This document shows positions 25,379 through 32,497 of a stretch of 64,000 nt of DNA, piece by piece. The notes under the pieces are model-generated. The model had not been told where the DNA came from, searched no databases, and saw only the letters and a program-made list of their open reading frames with translations. Numbering within the stretch: the stretch's first letter is position 1; each line of letters opens with the position of its first letter. The position numbers and the translations under genes are program-made. The stretch comes from Microbacterium sp. zg-Y625 (lineage in GTDB: Bacteria > Actinomycetota > Actinomycetes > Actinomycetales > Microbacteriaceae). The stretch is taken from NCBI RefSeq assembly GCF_030246925.1, contig NZ_CP126740.1:1178001-1242000 (forward strand). The letters are read 5' to 3'.

Positions 25379-26377
25379 ATGCATCCGTACGACGCCCTGA
25401 GTGAGATCGCATCGCTGCTGGAGCGCGAGCGCGCCTCCCGGTACCGGTCGAAGGCGTTCCGCGCCGCCGCGGCGGCGATCGAGGGCCTCGACGACGCGCA
25501 GCTGAGCGACACCGCGGCACTGCGTCGGCGCAAGGGCATCGGGGAGTCGACCTTCGCGGTGATCCAGCAGGCGCTGGCGGGGGAGGTGCCCGCCTACCTC
25601 GTCGAGCTGCGCGAGAGCGCCGGGGTCGCGCCGGTCGGCTCGGACCTCCGCGCCCGTCTGCGCGGCGACCTGCACAGCCACTCCGACTGGTCGGACGGAC
25701 TCACCTCGATCGACCTCATGGCCGAGGCCGCGCGTGCGCTCGGTCACGAGTACCTCGCTCTCACCGACCACTCGCCACGCCTCCGGGTCGCCAACGGGCT
25801 GTCTCCGCAGCGGCTGCGCGAACAGCTGGCGCTGCTTCCGGCGTTCAGCGGCGACGGGTTCACGCTGCTCAGCGGGATCGAGGTCGACATCCTCGACGAC
25901 GGCGCGCTCGACCAGCAGGAGGAGCTGCTGGATGAGCTGGACGTCGTCGTGGCATCCGCGCACTCGAAGCTGCGGATGGACCGGGGCCCGATGACGCGCC
26001 GCCTCGTCGCGGCGGTGCAGAACCCGCATGTCGACGTGCTGGGCCACGTCACCGGGCGCCTCGTCGAGGGTTCGCGCGGGACCCGCCCGCAGTCCCAGTT
26101 CGATGCCGCCGCGGTGTTCGCGGCCTGCGCCGAGAATCGGGTGGCGGTGGAGATCAACTCCCGCCCCGAACGGCAGGACCCGCCCGACGAGCTCATCGCG
26201 CTGGCCCTCGACGCCGGGTGCCTCTTCTCGATCGACTCCGATGCGCACGCGCCGGGACAGCTGTCGCTCATCGACCACGGCGCCGCGCGCGCCGAGCGTG
26301 CCGGCGTGCCCGTCGAGCGGATCGTGACCTCCTGGCCGCTGGCCCGGCTGCGGGAGTGGACGGCGCGCCGGCGCTGA
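25379..26377 (+). CDS. PHP domain protein with PolX-like N-terminal domain
   Basis: This 332-aa protein has two parts. Residues 1-85 resemble the helix-hairpin-helix 8-kDa domain at the start of DNA polymerase X (RYRSKAFRAAAAAI and LRRRKGIGESTFAVI). Residues 95-315 form a PHP metal hydrolase domain with GDLHSHSDWSDG, ALTDHSPRL, SGIEVDI, VASAHSKLRM, VLGHVTGR and SIDSDAHAP, so the metal ligands look complete. The polymerase palm and fingers of PolX are absent. It may be an exonuclease or phosphatase acting on DNA ends; the substrate is inferred only. It converges with a 5'-3' exonuclease gene. Confidence 0.88.
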   Translation: MHPYDALSEIASLLERERASRYRSKAFRAAAAAIEGLDDAQLSDTAALRRRKGIGESTFAVIQQALAGEVPAYLVELRESAGVAPVGSDLRARLRGDLHSHSDWSDGLTSIDLMAEAARALGHEYLALTDHSPRLRVANGLSPQRLREQLALLPAFSGDGFTLLSGIEVDILDDGALDQQEELLDELDVVVASAHSKLRMDRGPMTRRLVAAVQNPHVDVLGHVTGRLVEGSRGTRPQSQFDAAAVFAACAENRVAVEINSRPERQDPPDELIALALDAGCLFSIDSDAHAPGQLSLIDHGAARAERAGVPVERIVTSWPLARLREWTARRR

Positions 26378-26416
26378 CGTGCGTTGCGGGCGTGGCCCCG
26401 GGTCCCACGTCGCCGC

Positions 26417-26481
26417 GAGACACCACTTTCCTGATGAGACACCGCGCACGGCGGTGTTTCCCATCCGAAACGTGGTTTCTC
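26417..26481. repeat. Nested inverted/direct repeat between convergent genes
   Basis: GAGACACCACTTTC (26417-26430) and GAGACACCGC (26436-26445) are direct copies of one theme. Their complements follow in reverse order: GCGGTGTTTC (26451-26460) and GAAACGTGGTTTCTC (26467-26481). The inner 10-bp stem has one G-T pair; the outer stem is imperfect. It probably acts as a two-way terminator but is more elaborate than the others here, resembling a REP-type palindromic unit. Confidence 0.7.
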
Positions 26482-27406
26482 AGCCGCGGGTGGCCAGCGC
26501 GTCCAACGCCCGCTTCATCGAGGTGCCGAGGCCCCAGCGCTCGGCGAAGGACTCCGCGGCGGCGCGCGTGGCGGCATCCGGCGCCCCAAGACGGGAGCTC
26601 GGCTGCTCGATATCGAGATCGGTGACCACCTTGACCACGGTGGGGGCGACGTCGAGGTAGTCGGCGGCCGCGAGGATGCGGCTCGCGACCGTGGCGGACA
26701 TTCCGTCACCAGAGACGGCGGCGGCGCGGATGCCGTCGAGGTCGCCGTGCGCGGCGAGCAGGGTCGCCGCGGTCTTCTCGCCGATCCCGGCGACTCCGGG
26801 GAGGCCGTCGGATGCGTCGCCGCGCAGCGTGGCGTAGTCGGCGTACTGCGTGGGCAGGATGCGGTACTTCGCCACGACCGTCGCGTCGGTGACGACCTCG
26901 AGGTTGCTCATGCCGCGGGCGGTGTAGATCACCCGCACGTCGCGGGCGTTGTCGACGAGCTGGAAGAGGTCGCGGTCGCCGGTGACGATGTCGACCGGCA
27001 TGGTCGCACCGGTCGCGAGGGTGCCGATGACGTCGTCGGCCTCGTGGTCGGCCCGCCCGACGACGGGGATGCCGAGCAGCGCGAGGGCCTCGCGGATCAC
27101 CGGGATCTGCGCCTGCAGCGGGTCGGGAACTTCTTCGACGTCGGGCGCACCCGGCACGACCTCCGCGACGCGGTGGGTCTTGTAGGTCGGGATGAGGTCG
27201 ACGCGCCACTGCGGCCGCCAGTCGTCGTCCCAGCAGGCGACCATGTCGGTCGGGTCATAGGTCGTCGTCAGCTTCGCGATCATGTCGAGCAGCCCGCGGA
27301 CGGCGTTGACGGGCGTGCCGTCGGGGGCGCGCACCTTGTCGGGCACCCCGTAGAACGCCCGGAAGTAGAGGGACGCGGTGTCGAGGAGCATGAGGCGATC
27401 AGACAT
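26480..27406 (-). CDS. 5'-3' exonuclease (DNA polymerase I N-terminal domain type)
   Basis: This 308-aa stand-alone FEN-like nuclease corresponds to the N-terminal domain of PolA. Metal-ligand motifs include LLDTASLYFRAFYG (about 7-20), the ADHEADDVIGTLA acidic cluster (about 117-129) and VTGDRDLFQLV (about 137-147). The helix-3-turn-helix DNA-binding segment has DGLPGVAGIGEKTAATLL (about 205-222). It may remove RNA primers or flaps. GAAGGAGAG precedes the ATG, so it has a normal leader. It is convergent with the PHP gene. Confidence 0.93.
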   Translation of the reverse strand: MSDRLMLLDTASLYFRAFYGVPDKVRAPDGTPVNAVRGLLDMIAKLTTTYDPTDMVACWDDDWRPQWRVDLIPTYKTHRVAEVVPGAPDVEEVPDPLQAQIPVIREALALLGIPVVGRADHEADDVIGTLATGATMPVDIVTGDRDLFQLVDNARDVRVIYTARGMSNLEVVTDATVVAKYRILPTQYADYATLRGDASDGLPGVAGIGEKTAATLLAAHGDLDGIRAAAVSGDGMSATVASRILAAADYLDVAPTVVKVVTDLDIEQPSSRLGAPDAATRAAAESFAERWGLGTSMKRALDALATRG

Positions 27407-27531
27407 CCGAGTTCTCTCCTTCGGTGGTACCCGACGCGGCAGGATCGGCGAGCGCCTGCGGTGGTACCTGGTCGGGCATGCCCCATCCTGCCGTGTTCGC
27501 CCTCTGCTTCGCTGGCGGCGGGGTCCGCGTG

Positions 27532-27537
27532 TACATT
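27532..27537 (+). promoter_or_regulatory. -10 TACATT for the small protein at 27544 (leaderless)
   Basis: TACATT, six bases, ATG 27544. Confidence 0.45.
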
Positions 27538-27543
27538 GTCGCC

Positions 27544-27768
27544 ATGTTCATGTCGACGATCACCTTCCGAACCGCCGTCGGCATGGTCGCCCTCTATGCT
27601 CTCGCAGCCGTCTCGGGGGCGATGATCCTCGTCAGGCACATGGCCAACGGTCGCGACGGGTTCGGGATCATCACCGGTGCGGCAATCCTCTGCGTTTTCA
27701 GCTTCCTTGCCGTCCGATACGCGCGCATTGCCTCCCGGCTGCGGCGCGAGTCGCCGTCGGAGGGATAG
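27544..27768 (+). CDS. Small unknown membrane protein
   Basis: This 74-aa protein has two predicted transmembrane helices (about 8-26 and 38-58) separated by RHMANGRDG and ends in a basic/Ser tail. There is no recognisable family. I prefer ATG 27544 (leaderless spacing from TACATT); an in-frame ATG at 27478 would add 22 residues. It lies alone between the exonuclease and the secreted-protein gene. Confidence 0.6.
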   Translation: MFMSTITFRTAVGMVALYALAAVSGAMILVRHMANGRDGFGIITGAAILCVFSFLAVRYARIASRLRRESPSEG

Positions 27769-27826
27769 TCGGGCGCTGGGCGCTTCGTCGGAGCGGTACC
27801 GCCGTCGGCGCGGACGGACGTCGTCG

Positions 27827-28600
27827 TCAGCACCCGGGCCCGGTCGGGTCCTCCAGGCAGGTGCGGTCCACGAGCGCCGTGTGCACCTCGACGACGCGCA
27901 CGCCGTACCCGCCGGTCGTCGATTCGACGAACCCGGGAACGTCGCGCCACGAGCCGGTGCCGAAATCGACGGATGCCGAATAGCGCACCGTGACCGAGGC
28001 TGCGTAGTCGCCGCGCTCGCCGTAGGCGTGGCTGGTGGCGGTGGCGGTGAACTGCGCCTGACCGAGCGTCGGCCAGGTCGCCCCACCGGTCGACGAGGTG
28101 CGGCTCGAGCCGTCGCCGTAGTGGAACACGAACGCGGCGGGCACGAAGCGCACCACCACGGGGTGGTCGAACAGCTCGCCGGCGATGTGCTGCTCCGTCG
28201 CACTCGCCACGAAGTTGGCGGGCATGCCGCGCACCGCGACCCCGTCGGGTTCCGCCGTGAACGTCGGGCGCGCCGGTGTGAACGCCGCGAGGTCGCTGAT
28301 CGTGACCTCGGGGGGAGCCCAGACCTGATAGCCGCCGCGGCAGCCGACGACCGGGTTACAGACCGGGGCCGGTGCGGGCTGGCCGGTTCCCGGTGCGACT
28401 GCGTCGTCGCTGTTGTCCCTGCCGCCGCCACCACCGTGGCCACCACCCGCGGTGTAGTCCGCGCCCAGCTCCACCGAGGAGCCGGTGTTCTGCACCGAGC
28501 AGGACGTCCAGTTGACTGCTCCCGTACACCTATCGTTTTGCACGGGGACGGTCCCGATCGACAGTAGAACCATCGCGGCACCCACGATTAGGTAGCGCAC
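27827..28600 (-). CDS. Secreted protein with PKD-like region
   Basis: This 257-aa protein starts with a hydrophobic segment (RYLIVGAAMVLLSIGTVP) that reads as a signal peptide. A Cys-containing region (CTGAVNWTSC), a Gly/His-rich linker (about 52-60) and CNPVVGC follow. The second half (about 140-225) contains FVFHYGDGSSRTSS and ATATSHAYGERGDYAASVTV, which resemble the GDG and H-x-Y strands of PKD-type Ig-like folds. The C-terminus has one more Cys pair. The GTG start (28600) lies inside the end of the lipoprotein gene (13-base overlap), so translation is probably coupled. Function is unknown. Confidence 0.78.
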   Translation of the reverse strand: MRYLIVGAAMVLLSIGTVPVQNDRCTGAVNWTSCSVQNTGSSVELGADYTAGGGHGGGGGRDNSDDAVAPGTGQPAPAPVCNPVVGCRGGYQVWAPPEVTISDLAAFTPARPTFTAEPDGVAVRGMPANFVASATEQHIAGELFDHPVVVRFVPAAFVFHYGDGSSRTSSTGGATWPTLGQAQFTATATSHAYGERGDYAASVTVRYSASVDFGTGSWRDVPGFVESTTGGYGVRVVEVHTALVDRTCLEDPTGPGC

Positions 28601-29133
28601 CGGGGGTCCTCTATGGCTGAGCTGGAAGCGATCCTCAGTGACGTTGCGGTGTCTTTCGAATGGACGAAGGTAAGTTCCAGCGCGTAGACGTCTTGGCGCT
28701 CCGGGCTGACCATTGAGCCACCCGAATCGTCCACGACTGTCACCCGGCTAACGTCGCTGCAAGCCAGGGCCGTAACGAGGGTGTCGGCGTCCGGGGAATA
28801 CGTCGTTGGGAAGAAGCGCGTCGTGACCGTCTGGCCCGAAACCGTCCATTGGTCCGCGTGCATCTGAGACAGCGCCTCTCTTTCCCCCGCATTCGCCTCC
28901 CCCGTGGTCCACGCGTACACCGCCTCGAACGTGTCGGGGTCGCTGAGGTCCACCTGGTTCAGAGCCTCGACGTAGGCGCGGTAGGTTTCCTCGGCGGCGG
29001 CGAACGCCTCGGCCTCCGAAGCGAAGCCCGTGGCTGTGGGGGTGGGCGTCGGCTCGGGCTCCGGCGCGCACGCGGTCAGACCCAGCACAAGCAGGACCGA
29101 GGTGACTGCCCCGATCGCGCCCCGTGCCCTCAT
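28588..29133 (-). CDS. Unknown lipoprotein
   Basis: This 181-aa protein has a signal peptide ending in the lipobox GLTAC, a Pro/Thr linker, and a domain of about 145 residues with regular acidic/aromatic content (AFAAAEETYRAYVEALN near 50). It shows no catalytic motif that I recognise. A Cys in ALACSDV and one in the last residues could form a disulfide. The ATG at 29133 has TAACGT six bases upstream (leaderless); a GTG at 29139 is the alternative. It is followed by the overlapping secreted-protein gene, suggesting a two-gene envelope system. Confidence 0.78.
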   Translation of the reverse strand: MRARGAIGAVTSVLLVLGLTACAPEPEPTPTPTATGFASEAEAFAAAEETYRAYVEALNQVDLSDPDTFEAVYAWTTGEANAGEREALSQMHADQWTVSGQTVTTRFFPTTYSPDADTLVTALACSDVSRVTVVDDSGGSMVSPERQDVYALELTFVHSKDTATSLRIASSSAIEDPRCAT

Positions 29134-29139
29134 GCGCAC

Positions 29140-29145
29140 ACGTTA
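29140..29145 (-). promoter_or_regulatory. -10 TAACGT for the lipoprotein gene (leaderless)
   Basis: On the reverse strand TAACGT is followed by six bases and the ATG at 29133. Confidence 0.45.
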
Positions 29146-29198
29146 TCGCGCACCGCTCACGCGGCATCCGGTTATCCACAGCGGCGAGAGCCGCGGGG

Positions 29199-29876
29199 TC
29201 AGCCGCGCACGACCACCCCACGCAGCCGGCCGCCGATCGCGGCCGACAGGCGGTCCAGTCCAATGACGGCGGCGGCGATGACCGCGATCACCATGACGAC
29301 CTGGGCCATTCCGAGCACCGCGCCGCCGAGACCCAGCTCGTCGACGTTGAGGAACGGGTAGGGGAATCGGTCGGCGATGGTGGGGAAGGCGATCGCGCGG
29401 GAGAGCGTCACGATCGCGTAGGCGGCGGGGTAGATCAGCCACAGCAGGCCGTCGCGCCAGCGCACCGCTCGGCGGGGGCCGAACATCACCCAGTCCACCA
29501 GCACCATCCCCGGAACGACGTAGTGCAAGAGGAACAGCGACTGGTTCGCCAGCGCCTGGGCCGGATCGGCGGCCATGAGCCCGGGCAGCGGGCTCGCCCC
29601 TTCGTTGAGCAGCACGTGGGAGACGAGGGCGGTCGTGAGGATCCACGTCGTCACCGCGCCCCGCAACCGCGGGGCGGGGGCGTCCGGGATGCCGCGGCGC
29701 ACCATCCAGTACAGCGCGCCGGCGTAGTACGCGAAGACGATCACGTTGCTCTGGATCGTGAAGAAGACGAGCCGATGATTGCCGCTGGACAGGCCCAGCA
29801 GGCCCACCGCGACGATGGCGGCGCGCCACCAGAACTGCGCGGTGCCCCAGATGCGCGGTCGGGGCGCTGCAGTCAC
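29199..29876 (-). CDS. Pr6Pr-type integral membrane protein
   Basis: This 225-aa protein has six or more hydrophobic helices (about 12-28, 34-56, 70-95, 108-130, 145-165, 185-210). It contains HYVVPGMVLVDWVMFGPRR and LLWLIYPAAYAIVTLSR, which fit the Pr6Pr family of six-helix membrane proteins of unknown function (FAR-17A/AIG1-like). A GTG start at 29876 follows GAGAGGAACACC. It is a single gene. Confidence 0.82.
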   Translation of the reverse strand: MTAAPRPRIWGTAQFWWRAAIVAVGLLGLSSGNHRLVFFTIQSNVIVFAYYAGALYWMVRRGIPDAPAPRLRGAVTTWILTTALVSHVLLNEGASPLPGLMAADPAQALANQSLFLLHYVVPGMVLVDWVMFGPRRAVRWRDGLLWLIYPAAYAIVTLSRAIAFPTIADRFPYPFLNVDELGLGGAVLGMAQVVMVIAVIAAAVIGLDRLSAAIGGRLRGVVVRG

Positions 29877-29967
29877 GGTGTTCCTCTCGTCGGCGTGCCA
29901 CGGTCGTGCGCCTGAACGCTAGGCGGGAGCCGTCGCGGTGTCAAAGCGGTGCGAGACTGGCAGCACC

Positions 29968-30363
29968 ATGCGTGACGACCACCCCTGCCCGTGCGGAAGC
30001 GGGGCCGCCTTCGCAGACTGCTGCGGACGCCACCTCGCCGGCGTGCCGGCGCCGACGCCCGAGGCGCTCATGCGCTCGCGGTACACCGCGTTCGTCGTGG
30101 GCGACGCCGCCTACCTCGAGCAGACCTGGCACCCGGGCACCCGACCGGAGCGCCTGGACCTCGACCCCGCTCTGCGCTGGCGAGGGCTGGAGATCCTCGA
30201 CACCGAGGCCGGCGCCAAGCGCGGCTACGTGGAGTTCCGCGCGCACTGGAGCGAGGGCCCGACCCGCGGAGTGCTGCATGAGCGCAGCCGCTTCGTGTGG
30301 CAGAGCGGGCGCTGGTGGTACCTCGACGGTGTCATCGACCCGCCGGTCACAGCGGAGCCGTGA
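29968..30363 (+). CDS. YchJ family protein with SEC-C motif
   Basis: This 131-aa protein begins with a SEC-C zinc-binding motif, CPCGSGAAFADCCGRH (about 6-21). An NTF2-like domain of the YchJ/UPF0225 family follows, with PEALMRSRYTAFVVGD and the paired motifs ending YVEFRAHW and SRFVW..GRWWYLDG. Function is unknown; the zinc motif suggests protein or nucleic-acid contact. ATG 29968 is chosen at the conserved N-terminus. The last 17 bases overlap the convergent FUSC gene. Confidence 0.88.
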   Translation: MRDDHPCPCGSGAAFADCCGRHLAGVPAPTPEALMRSRYTAFVVGDAAYLEQTWHPGTRPERLDLDPALRWRGLEILDTEAGAKRGYVEFRAHWSEGPTRGVLHERSRFVWQSGRWWYLDGVIDPPVTAEP

Positions 30364-31369
30364 TGGCTTCGTGCACGCGGCGCAGGTCCACCAGGATCGA
30401 TCCGATCAGCACCCAGTTCGTCGTCGACGGCGTCTGGATCTGAAGGGGCCGGGTGAGGGCCGGCTCCTCGTCCTCCACGAGCTCGCCGGGTGCGCTCGTC
30501 AGCAGCCGCAGGTCGTGCGCGGCCCGGCGCAGCTGCTCGGCGATCGCAGGGGACGACGGCTCGTCGACGAGGCCACCGCCGCCATACTCGCGCACCGCGC
30601 GGGTCATGCCGATCACCTGCGTGACGATGCCGGAGAACCTCTCGAGCAGGTCCTGCAGGTGGTCGATCTGTGGACGGAAATGCGGCGCGCGGGGGTTGAG
30701 GGCGAGCGCGTCGGTGGAGGTGGACAGTGCGCTCTCCGCGGCATCCCGCATGGGGCGCAACAGCCGAGCCGTCAGCAGCATCTCCTCCAGTTCGGCCGTG
30801 GTGCGCCGTGACGTGAAGGCGTCCGCGAGTCGGTCCAGTGTCGCGGCCGTCTCGAGGCCCAGGGCATCCACGCGATCGAGCGCTCCGGTGGCGTGCACGG
30901 GGGGCGCCAGAAGCACGCTCACCGCGAGTCCCAGGGCCGCGCCGATGATCGTCTCGACCACGCGCGCTCCCGCGTAGCCGGGTGTCGACACGCCGAGGGC
31001 CAGCACCAGCACGGAGCTGATCACCGTCTGGTTGCTGACGCCGGGCGTCATCCGCAGTACCCAGCCGAACACCAGCGACGTGACGACCGCCGCCGGCACC
31101 ACCCAGGCCTGCGTGCCGAACGCCAGACCGAGGGCTGAACCGATCGCGACTCCGGCGATGACGCCGACGGTGCGCTCAATCGCCTTGGCAGCCGACTGGT
31201 TCGGGCTCGGCTGCACGACCAGCAGCGCGGCGATCGCCGCGAACACCGGCGGGGGGCCCCCGAGCAGGGCGCCCGCGACGACCCACGCGAGCACGGTGGC
31301 GAGCGCCGACTTGACCACCTGCAGCAGGGGCAGCCGGCGATCGGCGCGGATCGCGGCGGTCAGGGCCAT
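30347..31369 (-). CDS. FUSC family membrane protein
   Basis: This 340-aa protein has six hydrophobic segments in residues 15-165, the FUSC/aromatic acid exporter-like half (PPPVFAAIAALLVVQ, NQTVISSVLVLALG). A cytoplasmic helical region (about 170-340) follows. Such proteins are thought to export aromatic or other organic acids or detoxify membranes, mostly by analogy with YccS/AaeB. ATG 31369 is preferred; an upstream GTG at 31378 is possible. Its end overlaps the YchJ-like gene by 17 bases on the other strand. Confidence 0.85.
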   Translation of the reverse strand: MALTAAIRADRRLPLLQVVKSALATVLAWVVAGALLGGPPPVFAAIAALLVVQPSPNQSAAKAIERTVGVIAGVAIGSALGLAFGTQAWVVPAAVVTSLVFGWVLRMTPGVSNQTVISSVLVLALGVSTPGYAGARVVETIIGAALGLAVSVLLAPPVHATGALDRVDALGLETAATLDRLADAFTSRRTTAELEEMLLTARLLRPMRDAAESALSTSTDALALNPRAPHFRPQIDHLQDLLERFSGIVTQVIGMTRAVREYGGGGLVDEPSSPAIAEQLRRAAHDLRLLTSAPGELVEDEEPALTRPLQIQTPSTTNWVLIGSILVDLRRVHEAITAPL

Positions 31370-31427
31370 GCGGTCCACGCTAGGCCGTGGGTCGGCACCG
31401 CGTCAGTGCCCGGGCCGGGCAAACCCG

Positions 31428-32342
31428 TCAGCGCTGCAGCACCTCGTCGGGGGAGGGGTCGGGGAGGGCGACCGTGACCTGCGTGCCCCAGGGATCGACA
31501 GCGCGCACCGACCTGCCGTCGCCGTCGTGGGCGATGCCGTGGCCGCGCAGCCGCGCGGTCAGGGCGTCGAGCTCCTCGCGGTGGGGGACGGTGATCGACA
31601 CATCCCCCAGGCCCAGGGCCGCCGCGCGCGGACCGGCGCCGCGGCTGTTCCACGTGTTCATCGCGATGTGGTGGTGGTATCCGCCGGCGGCGGCGAAGAG
31701 CGCCCCGGGGTAGGCGCTCTGCGTGGCCTCGAACCCGAGTGCGTCGACGTAGAACGCTCGGGCAGTGGCGATGTCGCCGACCTGCAGGTGCACATGGCCC
31801 ACGGCGCCGGCACGAGACGGGCCCGCATCCAGTGCCTCCTGCGTGAGGTGGCGGCGGAGGTACTCGTTCGGGTCGAGGGCGAGGACGTCCATCTGGATCT
31901 GACCGGCGACGTGCACCCATTCCGCGCGGTCGCGGTCGGTGTAGAGCTCCACGCCGTTGCCCTCGGGGTCGGTGAAGTAAAACGCCTCGCTCACCAGATG
32001 GTCCGCCGAGCCGGTGAAGCGGCTGCGGGGATGCTGCGCGGCGCGGTACACCGTCGCGGCCAGCGCTTCGGCGTCGTCGAAGAGGAACGCGGTGTGGAAG
32101 AGGCCCGCCTCGCGCGGACCGGCCTGCGGCAGATCCGGGGTGTGGACGAGCCGCACGAGCGGAGTGGATCCGCGCCCGAGCACCCGGTGCACCTCGCGTC
32201 CCCGGACGCTCTCCACGAGGGGCTCCATCGCGAACGCGTGGGTGTAATAGCCGCTCATCGCCTCGAGGTCCGCGACGCGCAGGCTCACCGCGCCCATCGC
32301 CGCATGGGGGTGCAGCACTCTGTCGTCGGTTGCCGTGCTCAT
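31428..32342 (-). CDS. Two-domain VOC (ring-cleavage dioxygenase-like) protein
   Basis: This 304-aa protein has two vicinal-oxygen-chelate modules (about 13-130 and 167-295), like CatE-type catechol 2,3-dioxygenases. Candidate metal ligands are the His of GAVGHVHLQ, the His-rich YHHHIAMN, and Glu of GNGVELY at the end of the first domain. The layout fits an extradiol dioxygenase or glyoxalase-like enzyme, but the substrate is not known. ATG 32342 follows AGGAGA. It is divergent from the permease gene. Confidence 0.85.
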   Translation of the reverse strand: MSTATDDRVLHPHAAMGAVSLRVADLEAMSGYYTHAFAMEPLVESVRGREVHRVLGRGSTPLVRLVHTPDLPQAGPREAGLFHTAFLFDDAEALAATVYRAAQHPRSRFTGSADHLVSEAFYFTDPEGNGVELYTDRDRAEWVHVAGQIQMDVLALDPNEYLRRHLTQEALDAGPSRAGAVGHVHLQVGDIATARAFYVDALGFEATQSAYPGALFAAAGGYHHHIAMNTWNSRGAGPRAAALGLGDVSITVPHREELDALTARLRGHGIAHDGDGRSVRAVDPWGTQVTVALPDPSPDEVLQR

Positions 32343-32459
32343 GGGGTCTCCTGCAGTCGGGGTCAGCGGATCCAACCGCGCCGACATCGGTGGCATTCCC
32401 GCGATGCCGCCGCGACGGCGTCCCGCCGCCCCCGGACGCGGCGCCATAACACCGCGGCT

Positions 32460-32465
32460 TACAAT
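32460..32465 (+). promoter_or_regulatory. -10 TACAAT for the permease gene
   Basis: TACAAT lies 32 bases before the permease ATG, giving a short leader of about 26 bases with AAGGAGAT as ribosome binding site: a conventional, not leaderless, unit. Confidence 0.5.
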
Positions 32466-32497
32466 AGATGGTTGTCCACCGCACAGAAGGAGATCGG

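Noticed and set aside
29172..29180. Perfect DnaA box TTATCCACA, with another on the reverse strand near 54513-54521
   Set aside because: These are single, widely separated boxes with no AT-rich region, dnaA or dnaN nearby, so this is not a replication origin. One is part of a hairpin arm.
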